From: Antrodiella citrinella
Taxonomy: Eukaryota > Basidiomycota > Agaricomycetes > Polyporales > Steccherinaceae
Length of the DNA: 64,000 nucleotides
NCBI GenBank assembly: GCA_004802725.1
Contig: SGPM01000100.1
Coordinates: forward strand, 1-64,000
Direction: 5' to 3'
The number at the start of each line of letters is the position of its first letter. The stretch's first letter is position 1. This document shows, in pieces, positions 9,543 to 23,975 of the stretch. The position numbers and the translations under genes are program-made. Under the pieces are notes generated by a model. It did no database searches. It was given only the letters and a program-made list of their open reading frames with translations, and was not told the DNA's origin.

Positions 9543-12500
9543 CTAGGCTCGTACGAAGTTGTCAAGGGTACTCTGCCCGGACCCCTCTGCGTTCTGGGTG
9601 GCGGCACGCCTGGCACCGAACAACGCTACAAGATCTAAGGCAGACGTCAGATTTTGGCTAGCTTGAACCGGTGTAGATATATGCAAACCTTGCAGTCTGG
9701 CTTCCTTCTTCTGTCTCGGAGTCTCCTTGCTCTTCATACCAGAGAACGCCTGCAGAGAAAATTGACGTCAGTCAGTAGAGCGGTACGCAGTTGCGCAAGA
9801 ATATGCGTACCTCTTTGATCAGTTTCTTCTTCTTGTCTTGGATATCCATAACCTGCGTAAACGAAGGGATAAGATCACGACTCCGTCACAGTGGTGAAGC
9901 TGAAACATACCTTGGACTCCACGGTATTTTCAGCGATCATCTGGTAGACATGGACCGGTTTGGTTTGGCCAATGCTGTAGAATAGACGTTTCAGTATGGC
10001 TCACAGCACCACTCGCACACAATACACGATCACGCTCACCGGTTGCATCTATCGATAGCCTGAGATTCTATACCTTCCTGCCACCAGGGATCCATCCTAC
10101 GAGATGACACATCAGTCTAAGGAGAGATTGAAGGGACGAACTGGGCTCACAAATAGACATTGTTGGCGACCGTCAAGTTCAGACCGAGTGCTCCAGCCTT
10201 CAACGAGATCAACATGACCTTCGGGTTTTCGCCGTCGAACGAGGAAGACCCGGAGTATGCAGAACGGCCGGTGCTCGCGCGGCCGCTGGCTTTCCGCTTT
10301 CCTTTGGCTTTAGCAGTCTTCTTCTTCTTCGGCCGATCATCTGCGTCGTCATCATCAATGAAGTCGCTGTCCCCGTCTCCATCCTGAACGATAAAGTCGC
10401 TGTCGTTGCCGGCATCCATGAAATCATCTCCATCTGCGTCTATAGTACCGCTTGCCTTCCTGCGCGTACGACGCTGAGTCGGCCCCGGTTGAGACGAGGC
10501 AGCCAGCGAAGCCGAAGGTAAGTCGTCCGTGATAGGGACCGAGAACCTTGCAATCGTGTCTTGACGTCTCTTCTGAGACATTTGACCGTCAAACCGAACG
10601 TAAGGGATCCTGACAACACTTTGAGCTAAGCTGAATTCCTTTCAACCCGTGCACATACCCAGCTCTTTCAAGGCCTTCAGCAATCTAGACATGGAATTTT
10701 TAGCATCCGTACGCGACGAATATATCGTGAGGATCGTACCTTCTCGAGAAAAGACGTGAATTGAGAGAAAACAAGGGACTTCTCGGTAGCCGGAGTCAAC
10801 TGCAGCAGATGGATAAGCTGGTCAATCTTCGCAGAGGACCCGGTTCGTAGGCCATCTATGTCGTCTTCGTCTTCGTCGTCATCACGCCTTACAGCGACTT
10901 GGGTGAGGTCGGTTGGCGGTAGCGGTTCAATGAGATCACCCATGGTAATTGCTCGACGGTCCTGCAGCAAATTTCAATAGACTGCAGGGTAACGGAGGGG
11001 CATGACATACCATAGGGCACTTCGGATCGCGTGCAATGACCTCCGAGATACTGCACAATGATCAAAATCCGCTTTCGGAGCGAGGCCAGGACAACACATA
11101 CCAAGGAAGACAGAACATATGAGCACAGGTAGTAATTCTTGGCTGGTCCAATATACCGAAACAGATTGGACATTCCTCGCTGTCTTCTATTCCCTGTGCC
11201 AGGATGGCCTGCAATCTGATTTTGTCTTCTGGTTTAAGTTGCATGGCAGCTTGAGCTACACCGTCCTCTCCGGCATCTTCGGCAGCTCGCAAAAGCTCAA
11301 GATAGTTAGCGGGAACCAAGCCAGGGTGAAGGACCAATTGGCGCATGCGAGTCAACATACTGAGCACATTGGATTGTACCTGAAAAAAATTTGAGTGAAG
11401 AGCAATGTCAAGTCTCACGTTGTATGACTTACTGCAGCAGACCCAACTCCACCGTGCCGATTGACCAGATTGTCAAAGCGCTGTTGGCACAGCTCCTCGA
11501 CAGCATCATAGAGCTCCTGATCGACGAAATAGGTGAGCATCTTCTCCTTTGGACGTGAACTCGTCTTACCCTGGCTTTGGGATCCAACGCGACAGGAACC
11601 ATGGTAACTTCTACCTAGAATCGTCTGGTCAGCGCTGACAGAGTGAAGCACCAAATTGTACTCACTGGAGGCAACGGTACGAGGTGATTACCGTCACTAT
11701 CTTGCATCTGATACATAAGAGTGTCAACCCTTTGTTCGATTCACCGTTACAACCTATAATATAACTCACTTCTTTGGTACGCCTGATACAAATTTGACTC
11801 ATGAGGGCCTGAAGTCAAAAAGAAGCATGAAGACTGGTGAACCATGGACGTCATTGAGATCATCTTACTCGAAGCATTTCAGCACCAGCAGGTTCGCCGT
11901 CCTTGAGAGGACGCAACAACATCCTCTTGAAGAAATCCTGATCGACAACGTTGAGTACCGCATATGTGAAAATGAGACAAATGATTTACCTCGTTGTCCA
12001 GGGGGCGACAGATCCGAAGGAAAGTCAGAATGGAGCCCAGATCCTAATCACTGTTAGTGATGCGTATCGTCGTGTTCCAAACCTGTGTACGCACTTTCGG
12101 CGAATTGATCTACAAGGAGTCTGTCAGAACATGACGAGTGGACGAGAGACTCTGTACTGACAATGGGAGTACCTGTAAGTACCCAACGTCTATGAGCGTT
12201 CAGCGCGCATACGGCCTTGAACATCTTGGTCTTCGGGTTACGAATCTGATGTCCTTCGTCTAGGATTATTCTCTGATGGGCACCGATGGTTAGAATAGGA
12301 GAAAGGGGACTGGTAAAAACGGGCTACCTTCCACGATGTATCTAGCAAAGTCTTCTGTATCTTCCTCTTCTTTCGTCCATCGCCTGCCGCACTTGTAGAG
12401 CCTTCTTGTTCCTGTGTGATGGTCTGGTATGTGGTAAGTACGACATCATACTGCCTGAGCTCCTCCGCCGTCATGTTTCGCCCGGTTCCATAGTATACGC

Positions 12501-14776
12501 AAGCAGTGATCTTGCCAGGCATGACGTGGTCTTCTATCTGTTTCGTCCAGTTTGAGAGCACAGACAAGGGTACGACTACGGCGATATGATGTCAATAGGT
12601 ATTAGTCACGAACTGGTGTCGCGTACCAATCAACGTTGACTTGGAGTAATCCGTTGGAACGTCGCCATTGGTAGCTAAGATCAGAGACAACATTGTCAAG
12701 GTTTTCCCCTGAAAAAACAACGTTCAGCAGCTATATGCACTGTTTTGCGAAATCATCTTGCTTACCAAACCCATACTGTCTGCGCAAAGGGCGCCGCGGC
12801 CAAGAGTCGGGGTCTCTTGCTGAGGTGTCTGAGTGGCAACTGTGACTTGTGTGAGTAGAACTCAGAAGAATGATAGAAATGACTCAACGATTGAAGTAGA
12901 AGGGCTATCAACGTCAAAGGTCAGCACAGGAGAATCGTGCATACGCATTAGTAAACGCACTTTAGCACCCTGCTTTCTCAACTGCCAGAACTGCACCGGC
13001 TTGTCCTTCTCTGTTTTGGGTAAGACAGGATACTCGCGCTCGAGGCACCATTGAAGGGCTTGGCTCTGGAGATGGAGTATTTGTAAAAACATGTTCATAC
13101 ATATACGCGATGAACTAACCTGATGCTTCAAAAGATCGACCTTGAGGTCACCATTCTCTTTACCAGGCGGAGAGGGGTGAATTGGCAAAGCCAAGATATC
13201 ATCTGTGGAGCACAGGGTATCGAGTAAGGAGCTGCGGCGGCCCTCATCATCCACCTTATCCAAATTATTGAGAAGTTGACGTAACTCGGCCGCCTTATCG
13301 AAAGCCTCCTGCTGCTTGCGAGCAGCTTCGACCTGAGCGGGGGTAGGGCCAGCAGGGACTTTACGTACGCCAGCGACACTCTGCAACGACGAAGGCGCGA
13401 CCAGATTGCGGACACCAGCGATACTTTGGGATGACGATGGTGCAGCAGAGGTTTGTGTCATAGTATAGCCAACAGATGAATAACTGGGACCTGCAGAGGA
13501 CCTCCTTCCAGAAGAAGACGGGGCACTGCTGTGAGAAGGGAAACCGCGCTGTCCAGGCGTAGCCCATACGAGATGTGGCTCGAGCTCTGCTCTTCGGCTG
13601 GCGGGCCCGTACATGCGCAATGTACTGGAAGCGTGACGATGGTCAACTGACAGTCGCTCTACGAGTAACGTTATGCACTCACATAGCCAGATTATACTTG
13701 TTACCGGCCACTATATAGCGATGTTCAGCCTGATCCTCATCATCTTGTGGAACAAGTGAACCTACAATTTCCTTCACGCATCTCTCCCTCTACGGTGATA
13801 CGATTGCCGTCCACGAGAGGAGTAAGCTTGAGAGCGACATTCCTTGGCAGATGCCCAACTTGTTGATGTCCGATATTCTCAACTTTGATAGCGTTCCTAC
13901 AGCGGCAGAGCTCAGTAGACGCTGTGGCGCATCGAAAAGTATTTACCTATCGTATTTGTTCCCGGGCTCTCTCACCAGACGTACCATCTCACCGACCCCG
14001 ACCAGCCCTATTGACCTCATTGTCAAGTGGAGGTGCCGCCAGAGAAAATTTCAACATACCTTTATAATACTGGATCCCCACAACGCTCGTCTTCATGCTT
14101 ACGATCAACTCATCGACATTATCTTCTTGCGCTACCTCCTCCACAGCTTCATCTTCAGCGATCTGCGTCGCGGTCGGCTCAACAATATTACGCAATGGCT
14201 GAGACGCCGACGGAACTCTTGCTCTCGATTGAGAAGATGATTGTGCGGGACTGGAGCTCGCAGCAGCGCTAGCTTCAAATGCGGCTCTTCTTTTCTTCTG
14301 GCTTGGTCCTGCACTAGGAGTCGAAGATGGTGTGGGAGGTGCGACTACAGGAGCTATAATTTTTGCAGAAGGCGGAATGTCTGCAGGGTCGATGCGACGC
14401 AAGCCTACGGCCAGGCGAACCTTGGATTGATCGTCCGGCCTACAAATTACGATTCGTCAGTGAACATCGCGCGTATAAAACAAGAAAGCGCGTCATACTT
14501 GAGCTTATTGAACCCAGGAACGGTCTCTATGTTCGCATACGCGAGTGCATTCAAGATGTCGTATGTCACACATCCCCTGTTGTATGGTGAGGGGGCTATA
14601 GACCCAAGCGAAACAATGCAGACTCACCAATGACGCCATTCAACAGTCTCACCGTACCGACCATTGGTTACTTTGCCATATCTCAATACACCAGAGTCAA
14701 TCGGAGTTCCTTTGCAAGGCGGAGCTCCATGGCAGTGAGCTCGGCTGCTTTTGCTATACTGTACGCGATTGGCCAT
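9543..14776 (-). CDS. Rad5/HLTF-class SNF2 ATPase: PARP-type finger, HIRAN, SNF2 helicase, RING
   Basis: The start ATG is at 14774-14776 and the stop is TAG at 9543-9545. Early exons, phase-checked, are 14628-14776, 14499-14576, 14060-14439, 13947-14007, 13766-13896, 13683-13710 and 13120-13624. Residues 1 to about 95 form a PARP-type zinc finger with ligands C15, C21, H49, C52 (RHWGC) and the family tail GFNKLKPDDQ...[19 protein letters not shown] domain follows at about residues 195-290 ([34 protein letters not shown]). The SNF2 ATPase has DSMGLGKT (Walker A), [10 protein letters not shown] (motif II) and [14 protein letters not shown] finger (CPICFGIL...TCAHMFC) is inserted between the ATPase lobes as in Rad5 and HLTF. 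The second lobe has [25 protein letters not shown] and RCNRIGQTKPV. An acidic Lys-rich insert of about 100 residues interrupts the second lobe (about 10210-10540). Likely nuclear, in replication-fork remodelling and PCNA ubiquitination. Exons between 13065 and 9543 were read but not all phase-checked. Confidence 0.92.
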
Positions 14777-15527
14777 AATCAGTCAAATAGATCAATACCA
14801 CCGAGTGACATGATCTTCACCTCTATAAGATGTGCAGAAGCCATCTCATACGACAACGCGTGCAAAGACAGATGTCGACGCGTACACTGGGATACAGCTA
14901 AACGTGGTGGTGGTGGGAGTTACGGTTACAGGGGCGCTCCGACACTAGCGCCGAAATATATGAGTCCACCACGTGATCGCGTTCTCGTACCCGCCGCACC
15001 AATGCGGTGGTTGGGTGGTTTCGAGACCACAATCGGTGCATTTCAGGGTAGGGCGCCGTCACTGCTGATGATGATGGTTGACCATGACAGCACACATGTC
15101 ACGAGATTTCGACATACAAGTCTACCTGCGCATGCACTATGCTCAAAAGCACATGGGGACAGACATTTTGGGAATACTACGAAAGCGAGGAGCGAGGAGC
15201 GTAGCTTGGCGAGAGTTGGCGAAATTACACACACACCTCAGAATGCGCCCATCGTTTTGAAAATCGCTGGAAATACTAGCAGGGACCCGTGCTCTACTAC
15301 CTGCGTATACGTGGAGTTTCAATTCCTGGCCGCGACCAAGCCCATTCCCCGCGGATGACCATTCCTGGTGTTGCGTCCCTCCGTAGGACTCGACTCGAGG
15401 ACTCCCATGATGAGGAGAACACAACTTTTCATGGTCAACGAAATAGTATCAATGGCTTCTCATTCTTCAATAGCAATGTATACGGTAGAAATTTGGGCTC
15501 AGACTATAGGCTCGACTACAAATGTCG
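14777..15527. other. Promoter side of the SNF2 gene, 3' flank of the kinase gene
   Basis: It contains one CACGTG (14970-14975) and a short CCGCA/TGCGG hairpin near 14996-15009. No gene is supported. Confidence 0.45.
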
Positions 15528-17459
15528 TCAAAGACGTGCAGACATTGAAGTAGGACCAGCCACAGCCATCTTGACCTTCTTCAGCTCCTCCTCACATGCC
15601 TCCCAGAACGTCTCAAACGTGAACACACCTCCCAGAGTCTCATCATCAAACTCCACGACACCCTCTTTCTTCGCCACCCGACGCGCCTGGAATCCCCTTC
15701 TCAACAGTGTCTGCAACCGTTCGATCCACGGCCTCAACACCTCGAAGCCCTGGGAGAGTAGCGGCGTTTCCTCGTGAACGAACCGGATCTTGTACGCCTC
15801 CAGGACATCCAAGTCGATGCACGGGTCGCCCCAGCGTTCATAAGGCGAAACGCCGTTGCCAATGTATCGGCTGGCGTGCCACAGCATGACGTACATGAGA
15901 GACTCGAGGTCGTGGCGATAATAGTGTGGTGAGGGAGGAGACCCAAGGAGTTCGATGGCCATGAACAGTCGGGTGCCAGTACCGCTGGAGGGCGTTCCCT
16001 GCAGTGCGTCGCGGAAGAGACCGACAGATGCCATGTCGAAGTCATTCAGAACGCCCTTCAGCACGCCGTCTTTCACGTGAAACATGACATTGGAATGGCT
16101 GATGTCGTGATGGGCAATAGTGCATTTCTCGTAGAGCCATCTATAACCTACACCATGGTCCATATCTTAGCATGCAAGGACCGGAACAATGAGAAAGTAG
16201 TACTCACAGCGAAATGCATCATTAATCACGATACCCAACTCCACAGGATGCCTCAGTTGCACTAGTGGTGTCAATTCCTCCTCCACAACCATCCTCAGCA
16301 CCCTCGGCGTATGCCATCGCCCGAAACATCCCGCCAGACGTGCCGACAGCCCATTCTCGCCAGCAGACCATTCCTGGCACTCCAGCACCGCCGGTAGGTG
16401 ATCCAGAACCCACAGCTCACCGGTCTCAACGGCGCGTTCGCGTGCAAGCTCGATGACATCTACCTCCGACGTCCGCTCTTTCGGAGGCCAACTGATCTTC
16501 GCGATGAGTTTCTTGTCAGACCAATCAGCGGCGGGTGTTGCCCTGTGCGTCTGGGTAACACGCACTACGCAAGTTGCTCGTCCTACGAGTCCGGGTTGTT
16601 GGTGGATGATTTCACCAAGCTGCAGGACAGAGCCACCTGGGAGCGTAATCTGACGTTCCTCCAACTCTGAACTGAACTCGATACACGGACCGCTTGACCG
16701 GCTCTTTTGGCGGCAAAAGTTCCCAACGCCACAGAGCATAGTGAAGAAGAGCATCGGCTGACGCGTGATGTCGAACGGCTCAGATTGCACGATGATGGAA
16801 TGGTCGAAATACAACAGCTGGATCGCTTCTTCCCTCACAATGGCGCCGAGGACACGGCTTGTCCAGCTCCCGTACGACATGATGCTGAACGCCGCATTGG
16901 CGAGTTGTACGTCGAGGCCAAGACAGCGAGTAGCCGAAGGGGGCTTGACCTCACCGAGGGACACTGAAGCAAACGTGTGCTCGAGATCAGCTTCGCCAAC
17001 AACAGCGAGAAGGTCGGCACCACGAAACTCTTCCTGACGCTTCGTCCCCGAGATGCCATCGACGACAGTAATAGTTGGTGCAGACTGAAGCAAGCCCTTT
17101 CGCTCCAGAAGTGCGCCAGCTTTGCGCACGAAGTCCTGGAACGCAGGTCCACTTGCACTCGAACGATGGTATCTAGCAGCAGTGTCTCTGTACTCCGAAC
17201 CGTCTGCTAAGTCCTTGAGTGAAACATTGTGCGCATCTACCCAGGTGTTCGACACGCCTAAGATTACTCGGAAGAAGTCCTCGACTTCGAGAGTATGCGC
17301 GGCCGCAAGATCGTCCTCTAAAAACGCATGTAACCTCTCGTCATCCGAAGCTAGACACCTGCTGGTGTTTGTTGAGGGGGACGAGGAGGGTGCGCATGAG
17401 GATGGACGATGGGGAGGGAAAGTAATGTTCAGATTCTCAAGCACTGGCATGTCAGGCAT
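15528..17459 (-). CDS. Fungal-type protein kinase (FunK1 family)
   Basis: Two exons (16208-17459 and 15528-16165) give 629 residues. The start at 17457-17459 (MPDMPVLENL) is the first ATG in the frame. The N-terminal half carries the region common to FunK1 proteins (FQDFVRKAGALLE, SLGEVKPPSA, VQLANAAFSIMSYG). The kinase half has LIAKISWPP (the VAIK-type lysine strand), then in exon 2 the catalytic loop HHDISHSNVMF, with the catalytic Asp and the downstream Asn, and NDFDMA in place of DFG. TRLFMAIELL stands at the activation-segment end. This lineage is greatly expanded in mushroom-forming fungi and its substrates are unknown. The variant metal-binding motif (DFD) is usual for the family and does not by itself imply inactivity. 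It is transcribed in the same direction as the SNF2 gene. Confidence 0.9.
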
Positions 17460-18338
17460 CGTAGCTGTTGTAGCCTGAACCCAGTTGCAAGCATCAGCAC
17501 CTAGCTCAACACGGGGTAGAGGGGTTGAACTCACTTGATACGACTGACCACAAACGCATACCACGGCGAGCGATATGGGAGGCTCCAGTACACCAGCAGG
17601 ACTTGACTATATGCTCAGCCACCGTACAATGTACCCTTCTGCGCAACGTCTGCAGCGGTGCGAATAAAGCTGCAGACTCCAAATTGCAAAGGCCTTCAAG
17701 GTGGAGACGCGTACTGTCGTCAAGGTGCTGACTTTGTACGTCAATGGGGTCGCTGAAGGCATTGGGTGAGTGTGGTGAAGGATGACTGAGGAGTACGTGT
17801 CAGAGGAAAGACATCTAGGTGATTCCACAAAATAGGTGATTCCACAAGATTCCAATGATCTCTGTTGGACTTTGCCACTGTGAAGGGCGCGGTTTATGTC
17901 ATATTCACGAGGAAGTTGCCCACAAATCTGTCTGGCGAACAACGAAGGAGTCGAAAAAGTGGTTGGTGGCGACAAGAGTGTCATTGTCGATGTCAAGCGA
18001 GAGCGTTGCAGTCAAGGTTGCAATTGAGCGTCAGCGCCGAAGCTCCAGGTTCGTGGGGAAGCAGCAAGCTTGCAGTATGTATTACTCGATGTATTTCAGT
18101 CTGCAAAAGTAGTCCATCGTGTGTATCCTTATCTCTATGCCGGGCGCAGGTGTAGGTACAGTACTTCTGATTCAGTCGTAAAGGAAGACTCAAGAAACAG
18201 AAAAATCAAAACAAGGGGTCATCGCATGTCGGCTCGCCAACACATAGACAAAAGAGGTTACGAGCAGGTGGTGAAGAAGGTCAAATGTGAATGCGATATC
18301 GTCCCTGTTTGTGAAGGGTATCTAGGATTACGGCGGGA
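17460..18338. other. Intergenic region between the kinase and UGPase copy A
   Basis: Several short open frames overlap on both strands (17607-17996 minus; 17865-18155 plus), but none has a recognisable domain or a convincing start and splice structure. A short repeat, AGGTGATTCCACAA, occurs twice in tandem at about 17818-17849. I see no supported gene. Confidence 0.4.
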
Positions 18339-20339
<2,001 letters not shown>

Positions 20340-23300
20340 GCTAGTGATAGAGATGAGTGCACGTTTCAGGATCTTATGAACGACGACAACATACGTGGGG
20401 ACCGAGTGGTTGATGTGGACAGGGAGGGTTGTGGTGGTCGAGATGAGCTGGGAGGGGACGGAGAGGGCCCTGTTGGGTTTTGGCCGGGGTCTGTGGTGAC
20501 GTTTATATATCTCGAGATCGTCGACGACGGCCAAGTCCGAGCAAACACCAGCTGGCACCAATCCGAATCCGAAAAATGCGTTTGGAAGTGACGGCGATGA
20601 AGGCGATGAATGCGAATTCGAATATCCAGACAGTGTATCAATATCTTCCGGCTGAGTTTCGTACCCTTCTTCGTGGATGGGCTCGCATATTGATTTCCTC
20701 TTGCCGTTCGACGTTCCTGTCCATATTGATTTGGCATCGCTCAGGCTCGACACCCGCCGTCGACTCCCTCCACTGGAGCTCCCAGCCAACGACACCCGTG
20801 TGATGGGCGACGTCCTCACCGACGCCAGCCACCGCGACCCCGTCGTCGACGGACCCGGAGACCCATCGCCAACGCCGGGCGACACACGTGCGTGCATTCC
20901 CCGCCAATCGCGACCACAACCAACGCAGACGAGCGAACGAGCCTCAAGGGTGTTTACGGGCTTGTATGATCCAAGGAAACCCTCAACTTGTCCCCGAGTT
21001 TGCTCCAATCAACCTCGCTCGGCTACTGTAGGCCTTTTTGTACCATCTCCCCTCAAGAAGTCTATCCCTTACAATATATCGGGTTGCCGACCTCCACGAT
21101 CTTGCTCTGACGGCTCTGTGTAACCTCATGTATAGCAACGGGCGTAAGCACAAGGTCTAGGCCGCGTGCACGACCCTTATCACCCCTCCCTGTTCCTTAG
21201 ACTGCCGCCGACACGCATAGATGCGCCCACGTTATGTTCTAACCAGACACATTTGACACTCAGAACATAGGTCCCAAATCTTTCGCCATCGTCCGCACGG
21301 AAGAGAACCACCTTGCACTTCCAGGCGAGCTTTCCCCGGTCTCAACATACCTGCCCGCAGCATCCGCACACTTCCCTCCGAGTCTCCGGTACTAACGCTA
21401 TGGCGTGCTTCTCAATGCTTCGCGGAGAATAAGGGCAGACTTCGAGAGTTGATGAAGAGGGAGGGACAGTGTGGCTGGCGAGAGAGTCGGGGTGAGGAGG
21501 AACCTCGAGCCCTTGTGCCGCGTCAGGACTTTCAGTCTCGCGCAACTGCCAGCGCGGACTGAACATTGAGCCGGCAGGGACAGGTTCTCTTGTCGGGTGT
21601 TGGGTACAAGTGGTTCCAGGATCGAATGAATACTCGACAGTGAGTTTTCTCTCACTAGCTGCGGTTCCGGCTCCATGCAGGGTTCACGCAGGTACGACTG
21701 TCCCCCCAAAGCCTGGATCCAGGGATTGCACATCAACCTCAGAAGGATGATTATGACCGCCAACTCTCACGAAGACAAGCATGCCCACACGACTCGTCGA
21801 TCGAAGGCACTTGTACTCTGAGCCCGAGCAACGATGTATCAGTGCCTGTGCCTACGGAACTGTTGCATGACGGGGCGGGTACGTTCACAGACACGCAATC
21901 CGTGCCACGTACCATTCCACTGTCCACATCTTCATCCCTTTGCCGCATATTCGCCACAATGATCCAGCACCCACACTCATACAACACGCTGGGAACCCCA
22001 CGCTGGTACTCTATCAGGCTTGTCTTTCATCTCCGGCGTCCCTCTGCATGGAATCTAAGACTGAACATGGGCCCTGTAGCAGAACACGTACCTGTGCCCG
22101 AATGACATAGAGTTCTCGGATGCTCTACATACTATGATATCAGTACAGCAAGACAGTAATTTGACAGCAACAATTTATTAATTAGCACTTGCGTGGACTC
22201 TGAACGGATGAAGCTGACTCACCAGCTGGAAGGTTCGCTGATGAGACTCTCTTGCGCTTCGGGGAAAGTCGTAATGCGAAGAGGCCAAGACTTCTTCAGT
22301 GATCCTAGCACGTTCGCATGATTCAATCTGCATTCAAAAGACTCGCTGTAAATGAGCCTCGTTATCAAACTCGGTGTTATTCCTGAGTGCGAGTCGAGAT
22401 AGGATCCGTCAAACGAAGTCCATGAAGTATTTGAAGGGTCAGCATCTAACGCCTTCCCGTCGTGGACTCGTCACGAGACTATGTAAACAAACCTACAGCA
22501 GAATTTGAACACACGCAATAAGTCTGTATGTATCTCCAAGGGGGTATTATGATTCTACTTACTCTACAACCACTGGGCCCTGCCAAACCGGTCGAATGGA
22601 GGATAAATGAACAGTCACTACGGGTGGACTCGGATTTGAGAGGCCAATAAAGATTGCATACCCCCACAAGATAGTAGTCTCGCAAAGTACTGGCCGAGCG
22701 ACATGTACAATATGTGCGTCCTAAGTGAAACCACGGGACGCAGCGCACCCGCAGTTCTCTCCCGAAGGGTATCCGTCGGATAGAGGGGACCAAATCGAAT
22801 GTAGAAGGTGGTCGTGGAAGAACACATTCCTAACACATCTGAGTACTCCTGCATCGTCAAAGGCTTGCTCCCCGTCGCCTTATCTGCTAGCTCGTGCAGA
22901 TACTCTACGACTCGGGACTACGAGAACATATTTGCGTGAATTAGCAGCAATCGAGCGAACAACACATCTTGCGAACGGCGCGTTTGAAAGCATACGCAAA
23001 TACACCGAATCGTCAAGTTGTGATTCCGGCATTCCCTCTTCCGTCGAATCTTCTCCTAGATCGAGGATATGCTGGTCGCATGTGATGGGTCTGGCTAGCA
23101 TAGTCGGTATAAGCACATGAGGACAGCGGTACAGCCTAGGCAATATATCAGTACCCATATACAAAAACCGTCGTTGAGAAACGCGTACATGTCCTTGCTA
23201 CCGTTTGCCTCCAAGTATTCCAGCGCCTGGTGTATGCGATGTACATCCACGTGAATTCGAGATTAAAATACTGGGATCCCTCGTCTGGAAAAATATCCAG

Positions 23301-23975
23301 GATAACCGTGGAAAGGTTTCTTAGATCGCGCTTAGTAATGCCCTCTTGCGGATGGTCGAGGATCTTGCGCAAGTAGGGCAATTCAGGAGAGTCAAAGAGT
23401 GTTGTAAATGTGCACAAGTTTCCCCTCCAAGTCATGCACGTCAACTGCATCAACGGTGGACAGGAGGTTCTACTGCAGCACACATGCACCATGAGCTCTA
23501 GACGTTCAGAGGCTAAACGCCAGGACATACTCGGAATTGGTCCTTGTAATTGGGGAAATCCAGATATACAGTATCCTCTCCGTGTAAGGACGTCCCATGC
23601 CAAGCGTTGGGCGGAATCCTGCGACGGAGGTAACCTTTGGAGTAGAGAAATTCGCGCTTGCGGGTCCAGAATATACCTGCCATCTTGAATGAGTCTGGTT
23701 TGTCTGATACGCAGCGGCTTCGAAAGGTCCGTATTCTCCTCTCCTGAGCGTCGTGTTCTTGCTTGTCACCGGAGGCAGATTTGAAGTTATCATAGTATTA
23801 GTGTCGGAGGTGACGGTAGGGAGTCAAGGAGAACTGTAGACAAACTGTAGACAACTCTCCTGAATCGAATCATTTTGGCGCCTAATGGACGCGTTGCCTT
23901 GGAGCGCCTAAACATGCAGCAGCCTGAGCTTGAAGACTTTCGACCTCGAATCTTCAGTACCTTAAACCTTCCAAT
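20340..23975. other. Gene-poor region between UGPase copy A and CCT6
   Basis: The first roughly 300 bases are the UGPase promoter. The minus-strand frame of the UGPase ATG stays open up to about 21008, without an ATG at its far end, and overlaps the TATA box. From 22.6 to 23.8 kb the minus strand has several protein-like but mutually out-of-frame segments, for example FDSPELPYLRKILDHPQEG (within 23320-23603) and LPRLYRCPHVLIPTMLARP (within 22880-23160). These may be remains of a gene, perhaps F-box-like, or an unrecognised multi-exon gene. No assignment can be made. Confidence 0.4.
20502..20509 (-). promoter_or_regulatory. TATA box of UGPase copy A
   Basis: The minus strand reads ATATATAA about 165 bases upstream of the ATG at 20339, a normal position for a highly expressed fungal gene. 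Confidence 0.55.

Noticed and set aside
17865..18155. Open frame with GAVYVIFTRKLP that looked like a small gene
   Set aside because: No ATG in a sensible position, Cys/Ser/Arg-rich random-looking C-terminal half and no splice structure or domain.
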